DNA of 64,000 nucleotides from Bosea vestrisii (GTDB lineage Bacteria > Pseudomonadota > Alphaproteobacteria > Rhizobiales > Beijerinckiaceae). Numbering within the stretch: the first letter of the stretch is position 1; the number at the start of each line of letters is the position of its first letter. Position numbers and translations under genes: made by a program. The notes beneath the pieces are model-generated. The model ran no database searches, was not told the origin of the DNA, and was given only the letters and a program-made list of their open reading frames with translations. The DNA lies in contig NZ_CP126307.1 of the NCBI RefSeq assembly GCF_030144325.1, positions 5,298,001 through 5,362,000 on the forward strand. Direction: 5' to 3'. This document shows positions 17,267 to 25,578 of this stretch, in pieces.

Positions 17267-17469
17267 CGATGCGACGCGGGAGAGGCCAGCGCCGGCAGCT
17301 ATACGCAGGTTTACGCCTTGCGTTCCGGGCCAGTCAGCGAGGAGAGATTTGGTCGGAGTTGCTTCTGGCGCATGACAGGCGCGCCTACGGCCGTGCATCG
17401 CTCCCGCCCCGCGTTGACGGCTGCATGAGCGTGCGGCAATCACCGCAGCCCACGAGACCGGTCACTGCG

Positions 17470-18099
17470 ATGCCTGCCTTCTCTCTTGCGATATTCGACT
17501 ACGACGGCACGCTGGCTGACAGCTTTCCGTGGTTCTGCTCGGTGCTCAACCAGACCGCGCGGCAGTTTGGCTTCCGCGAGGTTGCGGAAGGCGAGGCCGA
17601 TGAGCTTCGCGGGCTTGATTCGCGCCAGATCATCGCCCGCCTTGGCGTTCCCTTATGGAAGATGCCGGCAATCGCGATGCATATGCGCAAGCTGAGCGCC
17701 GAGGCCGGAGATACGGTGGCGCTCTTTCCGGGTGCCGAGCCGATGCTCGCCGGCCTGGCCGCCAGCGACGTCGCGATTGCGATCGTCAGCTCGAACAGCG
17801 AAGAGGTCATCCGCCGCACACTTGGCCAAGCCGCAGCTCATGTGAGCCATTTCAGCTGCGGCGCATCGCTCTGGGGCAAGAGTGCCAAGTTCAAGGCCGT
17901 CATCCGGCGGGCCGGTGCTCCCAGGCAGCGTACCATAGCGATCGGAGACGAGATCCGCGACATCGATGCGGCGCGGCGAGCCGGCATCACGTCCGGCGCG
18001 GTGACCTTCGGCTACAATACCGGTGCGTCTCTGCGAGCGCACGGGCCCGACATGATCTTCGACGACTACGGACAGTTGCTCGCCAAGCTGACGGCGTGA
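17470..18099 (+). CDS. HAD-superfamily hydrolase, phosphoglycolate phosphatase-like
   Basis: A 209-residue phosphatase of the haloacid dehalogenase superfamily. Motif I is IFDYDGTLADS (nucleophile and acid Asp), motif II IVSSNSEE, motif III Lys in WGKSAKFKAV, motif IV IGDEIRDIDAARRAG. A helical cap of subclass I lies between motifs I and II (residues 16-80). Gph-like members remove phosphate from 2-phosphoglycolate or similar small substrates. The frame is open far upstream into the divergent transporter gene; ATG 17470 begins the conserved MPAFSLAIFDYDGT. Confidence 0.88.
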   Translation: MPAFSLAIFDYDGTLADSFPWFCSVLNQTARQFGFREVAEGEADELRGLDSRQIIARLGVPLWKMPAIAMHMRKLSAEAGDTVALFPGAEPMLAGLAASDVAIAIVSSNSEEVIRRTLGQAAAHVSHFSCGASLWGKSAKFKAVIRRAGAPRQRTIAIGDEIRDIDAARRAGITSGAVTFGYNTGASLRAHGPDMIFDDYGQLLAKLTA

Positions 18100-18111
18100 T
18101 CTGGAGCGCGC

Positions 18112-19315
18112 TCAGGGCCGCGCCGTCGCCCCGACCCCGAGATTGGGCGCGAGGTTCGGCGCGACGATCCGTACCGTGCGCCGCTCGCCGGTGACGCTCT
18201 TGCTCTCGCGCTTCAGCCCGTCGCCCTGCTGCAGTGTCTTCTCGCCGTCGATCCGCTGCGGGCCGACGCCGGCGGATTCGGTGCTGGCGGTCGGCACGTT
18301 GGTGTCAGGCGTCGGCTCGTCGCCCGGCGCGGCCTGGAGCACGGTCGGCGCCGGGCCGGCCGGGGTGGCCGGCTTGGCTTCCGGCACATTGGCAGCGCCC
18401 TTCTTGCCGCGCTGCGGCTGCTCCGGCTTCGGCCGCGACATTTCCTGCGAGCGCTGCTCGGTGACGATGATGTCGCCCTTGCGCTGGTCGAGCATCTGCT
18501 CGGCGTTCTGCAGCGCCTGAGCCCAGCTCTGGCCCTGTCCCCGGCAGGTGCAGGCGGCGTCGAAGCTGCGGGTGTATTTCAGCGCGTTCGGCAGCGACGA
18601 GTAGGGCTGCCCGCTGCTGCGCGCAACCGCGTTCTGGATGTCGCCACCGCTGCTCATGCCATAGGCCAGCGTCTCGCTGCCGGGGCAGAGCGACTGGCAC
18701 ATCTCGTCCTGGCTCTCGCGTCCGCCCGGGCTGTTGGCGAGCGGGAAGAAGTAGCCATCGCAGCTGCGCACGCAGACCGAATAGGGTCCGCCCTGGCGTG
18801 CTCCGCCTTCCGTCGGCTCGGTCGGCTGATCGGGGGTCGAGCTCGGGCAGGGTCGAATCGATCTCGCCGCGGCGCGGCTCGATCCCGAAGATCGTCTCGA
18901 AGAAGCCGCGCTGCTGCGTCCGGCAGTTGTTGTTGATCAGCGCCGCGAGCTGGGCGCGCCGCTGTTCGACGCCGCCGCCCTGCGCCTGCTGCTGGAGCTG
19001 GCCATATTGCGACTGCAGCGCTCCGAGCTGGGCGCGGATGCCGCCGCATTGCGGCGGTGGCGCCTCGCCGAAGAACAGAAAGCCGCCGCCGCGGTCGCAG
19101 CCCATGGCGCGATACTGGTTGGAGAGTTGCGCCAGCTGGCCGGCAACGCGCTGCGCCGCCTGGGCGGCGCGTGCATCGCCGCCGCGCTGGCCCTGCAGGT
19201 TGGCATATTCGGCGCGCCAGTTGTCACAAGCCGGCGACTGCGCCAAGGCTGCGCCCGAGAGCGCGGCAAAAGCCAGCGCCGGAGCGAGCGCGCGTCGGAG
19301 CGAAGCGAAAATCAT
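18112..19315 (-). pseudogene. DUF2865 secreted protein, interrupted by a +1 frameshift
   Basis: The first 160 codons from ATG 19315 give a signal peptide (ending GAALAQS) and a Cys-containing coiled region (YANLQGQRGGDARAAQ, AALINNNCRTQQRGFFETIFG). The frame then changes at a run of five Cs (plus strand GGGGG, 18832-18836): with four bases the text continues PELDPDQPTEPTEGGARQGG, then YSVCVRSCDGYFFPLANSPG and ETLAYGMSSGGD, the conserved DUF2865 core, to 18112. Without the correction the core is lost. DUF2865 proteins are exported, Cys-rich and of unknown function in Hyphomicrobiales. A one-base assembly error is as likely as true inactivation. Confidence 0.85.
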
Positions 19316-19519
19316 CGAAGGCAGAGTTGCTATCCCTGTGACTCATCCCATGCCAGCGGCGACCGCCTGCACCGGCAAAGCACATGCTAGAAACGCGACG
19401 GAACTAAGGAGGCGCGTGTCGAACCGTCCGCGAAAGCCGATTCGATGCATCGCCCGGACGACTTTGCGCATCGCATATCGCGCCGCGGGCGGCAAATCGC
19501 GCTACGCGGAGGTAGTGTC

Positions 19520-19702
19520 TCAGATTGAAATTTGAGCCTGCGCCTTTTTGTAAGCCCGCGCTTTGGCCGGAACGGCGGCGTCCATCACTTCTACGATATC
19601 GGTCCAGTTCGACAGCGTGCCAGACAGGTTCGCTGCCATGGCCAGCCTGTGATGCCCTGTAATGCGAAGCGTCTCGTGGATGCGCAGGAAATTGTAGCGC
19701 AC
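19520..19702 (-). pseudogene. Transposase C-terminal remnant
   Basis: The last 60 codons of a DDE-type transposase: MRYNFLRIHETLRITGHHRL, then WTDIVEVMDAAVPAKARAYKK. The YNF.R.H.TLR.TPAMAAG block followed by a W..DIVE.MD stretch and a basic tail is the normal ending of a group of small IS transposases. The start, catalytic Asp residues and most of the domain are absent, so it is not functional. It ends within the terminal inverted repeat of the element. Confidence 0.75.
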
Positions 19703-19729
19703 GGCGTAGCGTCAAGCATGACAGTTCAG

Positions 19730-20752
19730 TCAATCGTCGTAAGGCAATTGCATCGTGTCACCGAAGCGGGGAAAGACCTTGTCCAACTTCCTCAGGTAGT
19801 CCTTCACGTCGGTGGACAGTTTCATGATCGCCTTCACGCCAGCAAGATGCTGCTGCATGTGGCGGTAGCCTTCGCTTTCGGTAAGATGCTGGAAGAGTTT
19901 TTCGTTAGGGCGGCCAGACGCCCCGCGCCGCACAACCTCCTGCAATTTGGTCCTGACGCCCGGCGCCAACCGATCGTATATGTCCTCGGTCCTTTTTGCG
20001 AAGATAAGTGGGCGTTTTACACTCTTCGGATCGTATGTATATCCATGAAGTCGAAATAATTCTTTGTAAAAATCGTCATCGAATGTCTTAACCCAAGGCA
20101 ATGCGTCTTGAGAAACGTATTTCTCAAGTAGTTTAATAAGTGCATTCTTTGCTCTAATATCTTGATACCCAGTCGCTTCATCAACCAGCGCATCAATCGC
20201 TACATTTGTTAGACCTTTTAGGAGCCGCGTGGCCGCGTCAGCTATATGCTCCTGAGACGGCAGCAACTTTCTCGCCATTTTAGCTTCGTGATACACCCAG
20301 CAAACGGCCGGAAGCAGTTGTGCGCGATACCCAAAGCCAAGGCTGCCACCTAGTCCACCGCCTTTCTCGGTCTCGAAGATAATTGGAGACGACGACCGCA
20401 CTAAGTCGCTGGGAATAAAGGGCTCTAGGTTCTTTGCGCGCAGAAAGACCGGTAAGTTGGCGATCGCCTCGTTCCCGCCAGCACTGTTCGGTGTTCGCGT
20501 CCTACCAAGGGCTTCCAGGAACCCAGCTTGGCTGAGGACACGTGTGTTCTCCGCATCGTCTAGAACAGCGCACGGTATTCCCCCGAGCGGCAACACGCCC
20601 GACACGATTGCTTTTGGGATTACCGTGCCTTCCGGCACGTCAAACTTCTGCCAGCGCGCTAATGCGCCGCGCCGCGCAATGCTCCTTCGCTCCTCTGGCG
20701 AGAGGTTCTTTGCGCGGTTCTTTCCGCCAAGGCTCTGCGGGGTGTCATTCAT
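19730..20752 (-). CDS. P63C-domain protein, phage/plasmid-type
   Basis: A 340-residue protein. The N-terminus (LSPEERRSIARRGALARW) and the block IPCAVLDDAENTRVLSQAGFLEALGR are the standard opening of P63C-domain proteins, which also show a KilA/Bro-like region; the C-terminal P63C part is around residues 210-330 (YVSQDALPWVKTFDDDFYKEL, DRLAPGVRTKLQEVV, with the final Asp-rich end). They are found in phages, plasmids and islands; function unknown. ATG 20752 follows GGAG by 8 bp. Codon use is AT-richer than neighbours, consistent with transfer, and it sits inside the IS-like element. Confidence 0.85.
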   Translation of the reverse strand: MNDTPQSLGGKNRAKNLSPEERRSIARRGALARWQKFDVPEGTVIPKAIVSGVLPLGGIPCAVLDDAENTRVLSQAGFLEALGRTRTPNSAGGNEAIANLPVFLRAKNLEPFIPSDLVRSSSPIIFETEKGGGLGGSLGFGYRAQLLPAVCWVYHEAKMARKLLPSQEHIADAATRLLKGLTNVAIDALVDEATGYQDIRAKNALIKLLEKYVSQDALPWVKTFDDDFYKELFRLHGYTYDPKSVKRPLIFAKRTEDIYDRLAPGVRTKLQEVVRRGASGRPNEKLFQHLTESEGYRHMQQHLAGVKAIMKLSTDVKDYLRKLDKVFPRFGDTMQLPYDD

Positions 20753-21024
20753 CAGAATCACTCCTTGCTTGCTGGCAAGGAGCGGTATCATGCTTACTGG
20801 CAGATAGGCAAGCATTCGATTGGAACAAAAGCGAACGTGCTTGCTAAGAATCCTTGGTGGTTTTGCCGTTGCAATCTCGATTCGGCGCTCGGCGTTCATG
20901 GTTTCGGCGCGCCTGCGCCTGCATGGCCTTGTCTTGCCGTTGGCGAGCCGGGCAGGCGTCGAGCGCGTCAACGGCGCGAGGTTCAAACTGAGACAGCAAC
21001 CACGCCGATCACGGTCTTTTGAGG

Positions 21025-21519
21025 TCACGCCTCCTCGGTCTGGTAGGCGCCGGCGAGGTGGCGGCCGCGTTCGGTCAGCACCGCCAGCACGCGCTCGAAC
21101 ACCCGTAGCTCCTCCGGCGAGATCCCCTCGATCCAGCGCTCCTCGAAGGCGAGGGCGAGCGGCACGATCTGGGCGTAGAGGCGTTGGCCGGCGGCGCTGA
21201 GGGCGACGAAGGCCTCGCGCCGATCGGCCCGGTTCTCGGCTCGCGTCACCAGGCCGCGCTTGTCGAGCTCGGCCACGGCGCGCGAGACCTTGGTCTTGTG
21301 CATCTGCGAGAGCTCGCCGATGTCGCGCGAGGTCAACTGCCCGAACTCGCCGAGCTGCGCGATCACCCGCCATTCCGGAATGCCGATGCCGAAGCGCGTG
21401 CCATAGACCCGGCCGAGCCCGCGGCTGGCGAAGAAGCCGACCACGTTCAGCCTGTAGGGCAGGAACTGCTCGAGATGCAGGGTGCGATCGGCGGAGGGCG
21501 GCTTCGGCTTCGTTGACAT
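21025..21519 (-). CDS. MarR-family regulator, probably of the homogentisate genes
   Basis: A 164-residue winged-helix repressor: WRVIAQLGEFGQLTSRDIGE, MHKTKVSRAVAELDKRGLV and RADRREAFVALSAAGQRLYAQI are the HTH and wing of MarR proteins. It is divergent from hmgA, and an imperfect 20-bp palindrome covers its own start codon, so it probably represses both itself and hmgA and is released by an aromatic ligand. The frame is also open from GTG 21528; ATG 21519 is preferred though no Shine-Dalgarno is visible for either. Confidence 0.88.
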   Translation of the reverse strand: MSTKPKPPSADRTLHLEQFLPYRLNVVGFFASRGLGRVYGTRFGIGIPEWRVIAQLGEFGQLTSRDIGELSQMHKTKVSRAVAELDKRGLVTRAENRADRREAFVALSAAGQRLYAQIVPLALAFEERWIEGISPEELRVFERVLAVLTERGRHLAGAYQTEEA

Positions 21520-21538
21520 TAGTTTCACATGTAACTAA
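21519..21538. promoter_or_regulatory. Probable MarR operator between marR and hmgA
   Basis: The sequence TTAGTTTCACATGTAACTAA is an imperfect palindrome: TTAGTT facing AACTAA, with a CA/TG pair inside. Its size (20 bp) and form fit MarR-type sites. It overlaps the marR start codon and lies about 100 bp before hmgA, so it could control both directions. The 21539-21638 stretch toward hmgA has no other marked feature. Confidence 0.6.
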
Positions 21539-21638
21539 TTAGGGTGGGACCAAGGCCGCTCAAGGCCGCGCCCGCGATCATTGCGCAACGGCAGCGCCTG
21601 TCAAAGCGGCTAGCATCGGATCAGGAGGAGGCCCAGTC

Positions 21639-22997
21639 ATGAACGTGCAGACCACGGTTCAGTCGAGCTTCGGCGAGCAGGTCCGCGGCGGGCGCCGCTA
21701 CATGTCCGGCTTCGGCAATTCCTTCGAGACCGAGAGCCTGCCGGGCGCGCTGCCGGTCGGTCGCAACTCGCCACAGAAGGCAGCCTATGGCCTCTATGCC
21801 GAGCAGCTCTCCGGTTCGCCCTTCACGGCGCCGCGCTCCACCAATGAGCGCTCCTGGCTCTATCGCATCCGCCCGAGCGTCAAGCATGGCGGCCGCTGGA
21901 CGCTGGTCGACAAGGGGCTGATGCGGACCGCGCCCTGCCGCGACGAGACGAAGCCTTCGCTCGGGCAGTTGCGCTGGAGTCCGATCCCGGTCCCGGAGGA
22001 GAAACTCACCTTCCTGACCGGCCTGCGCACCCTGACCACGGCCGGCGATGCCGACAGCCAGGCCGGCATGGCGGCCCATATGCTCTTCGTCACCGCCTCG
22101 ATGGAGAAGGAATACGTCTTCAACGCCGATGGCGAGTATCTTGTCGTCGCGCAGGAGGGGAAGCTCCGTTTCTTCACCGAATTCGGCATCATCGAGATCG
22201 AGCCGGGCGAGATCTGCATCATCCCGCGTGGCGTCGTCTTCCGCGTCGAGTTGATGGACGGGCCGGCGCGCGCCTATGTCTGCGAGAACTATGGCGGCGC
22301 ATTCACGCTGCCCGACCGCGGGCCGATCGGCGCCAACTGCCTCGCCAATCCGCGCGATTTCCTCACCCCTGTGGCCGCCTATGAGGACATCGAGGAACCC
22401 TCGACGCTTTATGCCAAATGGGGCGGGGAGCTGTTCTCGACCAGGGTCGACCAGTCGCCGCTTGACGTCGTCGCCTGGCACGGCAACTACGCGCCCTACA
22501 AATACGATCTGCGCCATTATTCGCCGGTCGGCGCCATCTCCTTCGACCATCCCGACCCGTCGATCTTCACCGTGCTGACGGCGCCTTCCGAGACGCCCGG
22601 CACCGCCAATATCGACTTCGTCATCTTCCCTGAGCGCTGGCTGGTGGCGGAGAACACCTTCCGCCCGCCCTGGTACCATCGCAACATCATGTCGGAGTTC
22701 ATGGGGCTGATCTACGGCGTCTACGACGCCAAGCCCGAGGGCTTCACGCCCGGCGGCTTCAGCCTGCACAACATGATGCTGCCGCACGGCCCGGACGCGC
22801 AGGCCTTCGAGCATGCCAGCACGGTCGAGCTGAAGCCGGTCAAGCTCACTGGCACCATGGCCTTCATGTTCGAGACGAGATTCGCCCAGCGCGTCACCGG
22901 CTATGCCGCCGGCCTGCCCGAGTTGCAGGACAATTACAGCGACTGCTGGAGCGAGCTGAAGAAGCGCTTCGACCCGAACAAGCCCGAGGCCTGGTGA
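21639..22997 (+). CDS. hmgA: Homogentisate 1,2-dioxygenase
   Basis: A 452-residue non-haem iron dioxygenase that opens the ring of homogentisate to maleylacetoacetate, the central step of phenylalanine, tyrosine and related aromatic breakdown. Conserved blocks: MSGFGNSFETESLPGALP, WLYRIRPSVKH, GISFDHPDPSIFTVLTAPS-type segment, and PPWYHRNIMSEFMGLIYG then HNMMLPHGPD, which hold the His-Glu-His iron ligands. AGGAGG stands 9 bp before ATG 21639. It is the first gene rightward of the MarR operator; the other pathway genes follow beyond a repeat. Confidence 0.97.
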   Translation: MNVQTTVQSSFGEQVRGGRRYMSGFGNSFETESLPGALPVGRNSPQKAAYGLYAEQLSGSPFTAPRSTNERSWLYRIRPSVKHGGRWTLVDKGLMRTAPCRDETKPSLGQLRWSPIPVPEEKLTFLTGLRTLTTAGDADSQAGMAAHMLFVTASMEKEYVFNADGEYLVVAQEGKLRFFTEFGIIEIEPGEICIIPRGVVFRVELMDGPARAYVCENYGGAFTLPDRGPIGANCLANPRDFLTPVAAYEDIEEPSTLYAKWGGELFSTRVDQSPLDVVAWHGNYAPYKYDLRHYSPVGAISFDHPDPSIFTVLTAPSETPGTANIDFVIFPERWLVAENTFRPPWYHRNIMSEFMGLIYGVYDAKPEGFTPGGFSLHNMMLPHGPDAQAFEHASTVELKPVKLTGTMAFMFETRFAQRVTGYAAGLPELQDNYSDCWSELKKRFDPNKPEAW

Positions 22998-23070
22998 GGC
23001 GCTCGCGCTTGCGTGCCGTGATCACACGGGCCGGCTTCCCGAAGGCGCATTCTGTCGATCAGGCGCGGGG

Positions 23071-23216
23071 AACCCTTCTCCCGTATGGGAGAAGGGCAGG
23101 GATGAGGGCCCGCCATCGACTATTGGTGTCGCAGCGTCGCCACCTTCGCCTTATCCGGAAAGGGCAGGCCCTCATCCGGCGCTCCGCGCCACCTTCTCCC
23201 ATTCGGGAGAAGGAAG
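23071..23216. repeat. Family C intergenic repeat, copy 1
   Basis: The left part holds the hairpin CCCTTCTCCCGTATGGGAGA, then a long spacer, and the right part CCTCATCCGGCGCTCCGCGCC and the hairpin CCTTCTCCCATTCGGGAGA. GGGATGAGGGCC and GGCCCTCATCC face each other across the centre. Related copies are at 34037 and 34715. It fills most of the 272-bp gap between hmgA and the convergent TRAP gene. Confidence 0.85.
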
Positions 23217-23269
23217 AGCGCGCGGATGGTGCCGGCCTCGCATGCCTGCTTGTCTGGATGTCGGGCGCC

Positions 23270-24355
23270 TCAGCGCGACCGCAGCCGGTTCATGAAGGCG
23301 TCGTAGGAGAGTTCCGCGACCTGCCACCAGAGCAGGTTCTCGCCGCGGAAGGCGACCATCGACTCATAGCCCTTCTTGAAGGCTTCGCTCTTGGCGGAAG
23401 TCTCGGCGTAGTACTCCTCGGCCGCCTTGAGCGAGGCTTCCATGATCGGCTGCGGGAAGGCCTTGAGCTGCGCGCCCTGGGCGATCAGCTTGCGCAGGCC
23501 GCCCGGATTGACGAAGTCGTACTTCGCCAGCATCCAGTTGTTGGCGGCTTCGCAGGCGTTCTGCATGATCGCCTGGTAGTGCTTGGGCAGCTTGTTCCAC
23601 TGCTCCTGGTTGATGACGAGGTGCAGCATGGCGCCGCCCTCCCACCAGCCGGGATAGTAGTAATAGGGCGCGACCTTCACGAAGCCGAGCTTCTCGTCGT
23701 CATAGGGACCGACGAACTCGGCCGCGTCGATCGTGCCGCGCTCCAGCGCAGGGTAGACATCGCCCGCCGCGATCTGCGTCGGCACCACGCCGAGCTTGGC
23801 CAGCACCGCCCCGCCCATGCCGCCGATGCGGAACTTCAGGCCCTTGAGGTCGTCGAGGGTCTTCAATTCCTTGCGGAAGAAGCCGCCCATCTGGCAGCCG
23901 GAATTGCCGCAGGGGATCGAGTAGGCGTTGAACTTGGCGAGCGCCTCGTTGACGATCTGCTCGCCGCCGCCGAAATACCACCAGCTGTGCTGCTGGCGGG
24001 CGTTGAGGCCGAAGGGAATGCCGGTGCCGAGCCCGAGCGCCGGCTCCTTGCCGACGTAGAAATAGGTCGGCGTATGCGCGCATTCGACCGTGCCGGAGGT
24101 GACCGCGTCGAGCGCCTGCAGGCCGGGCACGATCTCGCCGGCCGAGAAGGTCTGGATCTGGAACCTGCCGTCGGTGGCGTCCGACATGAACTTCGCGAAC
24201 TGCTGGGCGGTGCCGTAGATCGTGTCGAGCTGCTTCGGGAAGCTCGAGGTCAGACGCCATTTCACCTCAGGGCTGGACTGCGCGATCGCGGGCATCGCGA
24301 TCGGCGCCGCGGCCGCGGCGAGCGCGCCCGTCTTCAAAAACGTACGGCGTTGCAT
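23270..24355 (-). CDS. TRAP-transporter DctP-type substrate-binding protein, Tat signal
   Basis: A 361-residue periplasmic binding protein. The N-terminus MQRRTFLKTGALAAAAAP is a twin-arginine signal, ending PAIAQS. The mature part matches the TRAP subgroup seen beside carboxylate and haloaromatic uptake genes: WRLTSSFPKQLDTIYG, AGEIVPGLQALDAV, LKGLKFRIGGMGG and FVGPYDDEKLGF. GGGAGG precedes ATG 24355. No TRAP membrane subunits (DctQ/DctM) are nearby, so it must use a remote permease. It is divergent from, and set among, the homogentisate genes, which hints at an aromatic or organic-acid ligand. Confidence 0.9.
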   Translation of the reverse strand: MQRRTFLKTGALAAAAAPIAMPAIAQSSPEVKWRLTSSFPKQLDTIYGTAQQFAKFMSDATDGRFQIQTFSAGEIVPGLQALDAVTSGTVECAHTPTYFYVGKEPALGLGTGIPFGLNARQQHSWWYFGGGEQIVNEALAKFNAYSIPCGNSGCQMGGFFRKELKTLDDLKGLKFRIGGMGGAVLAKLGVVPTQIAAGDVYPALERGTIDAAEFVGPYDDEKLGFVKVAPYYYYPGWWEGGAMLHLVINQEQWNKLPKHYQAIMQNACEAANNWMLAKYDFVNPGGLRKLIAQGAQLKAFPQPIMEASLKAAEEYYAETSAKSEAFKKGYESMVAFRGENLLWWQVAELSYDAFMNRLRSR

Positions 24356-24417
24356 GGACTTTCCTCCCCGGGACGGATTTGCTGCCATCATCACTGTTCG
24401 GCGAGGATTGAAAAGAG

Positions 24418-25431
24418 ATGAAAGTCGCATCCCTCATGCATGGCCGGGATGGCCGCCTCGTCGTGGTCTCGAACGACCTGACCCGCGCGACCGACGCCTT
24501 TCCGGTCGTGGCGACGCTGCAAGGCGCGCTCGACGACTGGAGCCGCTGCGCGCCGCGGCTCGCCGACCTCGCCGAGAGCCTCGAGCACGGCTCGGTGCCG
24601 TCCTTCCGCTTCCACGAGCATCACTGCGCCTCGCCTCTGCCGCGCGCCTATCAATGGGTCGACGGCTCGGCCTATGTGAACCATGTCGAGCTGGTCAGGA
24701 AGGCGCGGGGGGCCGAGATGCCCGAGAGCTTCTGGACCGACCCGCTGATGTACCAGGGCGGCTCCGATTCCTTCCTCGGCCCGCGTGAGGCGGTCAGGCT
24801 CGCCAGCGAGGATTACGGCATCGATCTCGAAGCCGAGATCGCGGTCGTCACTGGCGACGTGCCGATGGGCGTCAGCCCCGAGGCGGCGCGCGGACTGATC
24901 CGCCTCGTCATGCTCGTCAACGATGTGAGCTTGCGGAATCTGATTCCCAACGAGTTGGCGAAAGGCTTTGGTTTCCTTCAAGCAAAGCCGTCTTCCGCCT
25001 TCTCGCCGGCGGCAGTGACGCCGGATGAGCTCGGCCCCGCCTGGAAGGACGGCAAGCTCAGCCTGCCATTGCTCGCCCAGATCAACGGCAAGCCCTTCGG
25101 CAAGCCTGGGGCCGGCGTCGACATGACCTTCGACTTCGGCGTGCTGATCGCCCATGCCGCCAAGACCCGCCCGCTCGTCGCCGGCACAATCGTCGGCTCT
25201 GGCACGGTCTCGAACCGCGATGCCGATGGCGGGCCGGGCAGGCCGGTTGCGGAGGGCGGGCTCGGTTATGCCTGCATCGCCGAGCAGCGCATGGTCGAGA
25301 CCATCCGGCACGGTTCGCCGCAGACGCCCTTCCTGCGCTTCGGCGACAGCGTCCGCATCGAGATGAAGGACGCCGCCGGCCATTCGATCTTCGGCGCGAT
25401 CGAGCAGGAAATCCTGCCCTATGCGCCGTAG
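24418..25431 (+). CDS. Fumarylacetoacetate hydrolase-family protein, likely fumarylacetoacetase
   Basis: A 337-residue FAH-family enzyme. Metal-binding blocks are DLEAEIAVVTGDVP (two Glu), MLVNDVSLRNLIPNELAKG and FGFLQAKPSSAFSP, with GTVSNRDADGGPGRP near the end. Members of this short bacterial type next to hmgA cleave fumarylacetoacetate to fumarate and acetoacetate, the last step of the homogentisate pathway. ATG 24418 starts the family sequence MKVASLMHGRDGRLVVVS. The 62 bp between it and the divergent TRAP gene must hold both promoters. The maleylacetoacetate isomerase that would link HmgA to this enzyme is not in the window. Confidence 0.9.
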   Translation: MKVASLMHGRDGRLVVVSNDLTRATDAFPVVATLQGALDDWSRCAPRLADLAESLEHGSVPSFRFHEHHCASPLPRAYQWVDGSAYVNHVELVRKARGAEMPESFWTDPLMYQGGSDSFLGPREAVRLASEDYGIDLEAEIAVVTGDVPMGVSPEAARGLIRLVMLVNDVSLRNLIPNELAKGFGFLQAKPSSAFSPAAVTPDELGPAWKDGKLSLPLLAQINGKPFGKPGAGVDMTFDFGVLIAHAAKTRPLVAGTIVGSGTVSNRDADGGPGRPVAEGGLGYACIAEQRMVETIRHGSPQTPFLRFGDSVRIEMKDAAGHSIFGAIEQEILPYAP

Positions 25432-25438
25432 GCCGCAC

Positions 25439-25550
25439 CGTCATTCTCGGGCGAAGCGAAGCGCAGACTCGAGATTCTCAGGACGAGTAGGGCACCCACC
25501 GGAGCCTCTCGCGGCCTGAGATGCTCGGGTCAAGCCCCGAGCATGACGTC
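25439..25550. repeat. Family A intergenic repeat, copy 2
   Basis: Begins CGTCATTCTCGGGCGAAGCG and ends ATGCTCGGGTCAAGCCCCGA followed by GCATGACG, so the outer CGTCAT and ATGACG arms and both internal hairpins are present. It lies between the FAH-family gene and the MBL-fold gene on the same strand, a place where it could process or attenuate a shared transcript. Confidence 0.88.
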
Positions 25551-25578
25551 AGTATCGACACGTTTACGAGGTTGCTCC

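Larger units (their letters stand above)
19516..20995. mobile_element. IS-like element with imperfect terminal inverted repeats carrying a P63C gene
   Basis: The left end reads TGTCTCAGATTGAAATTTGAG (19516 onward) and the right end, read on the minus strand from 20995, TGTCTCAGTTTGAACCTCGCG. The first 14 positions match except one, and about 17 of 23 match overall. A transposase C-terminal remnant stops inside the left repeat, as is usual in IS elements. The interior is visibly AT-richer than its surroundings and holds the P63C gene. No clear target-site duplication is seen, and the rest of the transposase is missing, so this is a decayed or composite element. Confidence 0.5.

Noticed and set aside
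20765..21022. Frames over the right end of the IS-like element
   Set aside because: Different short frames overlap here, none with motifs; they may contain transposase relics but cannot be shown to.
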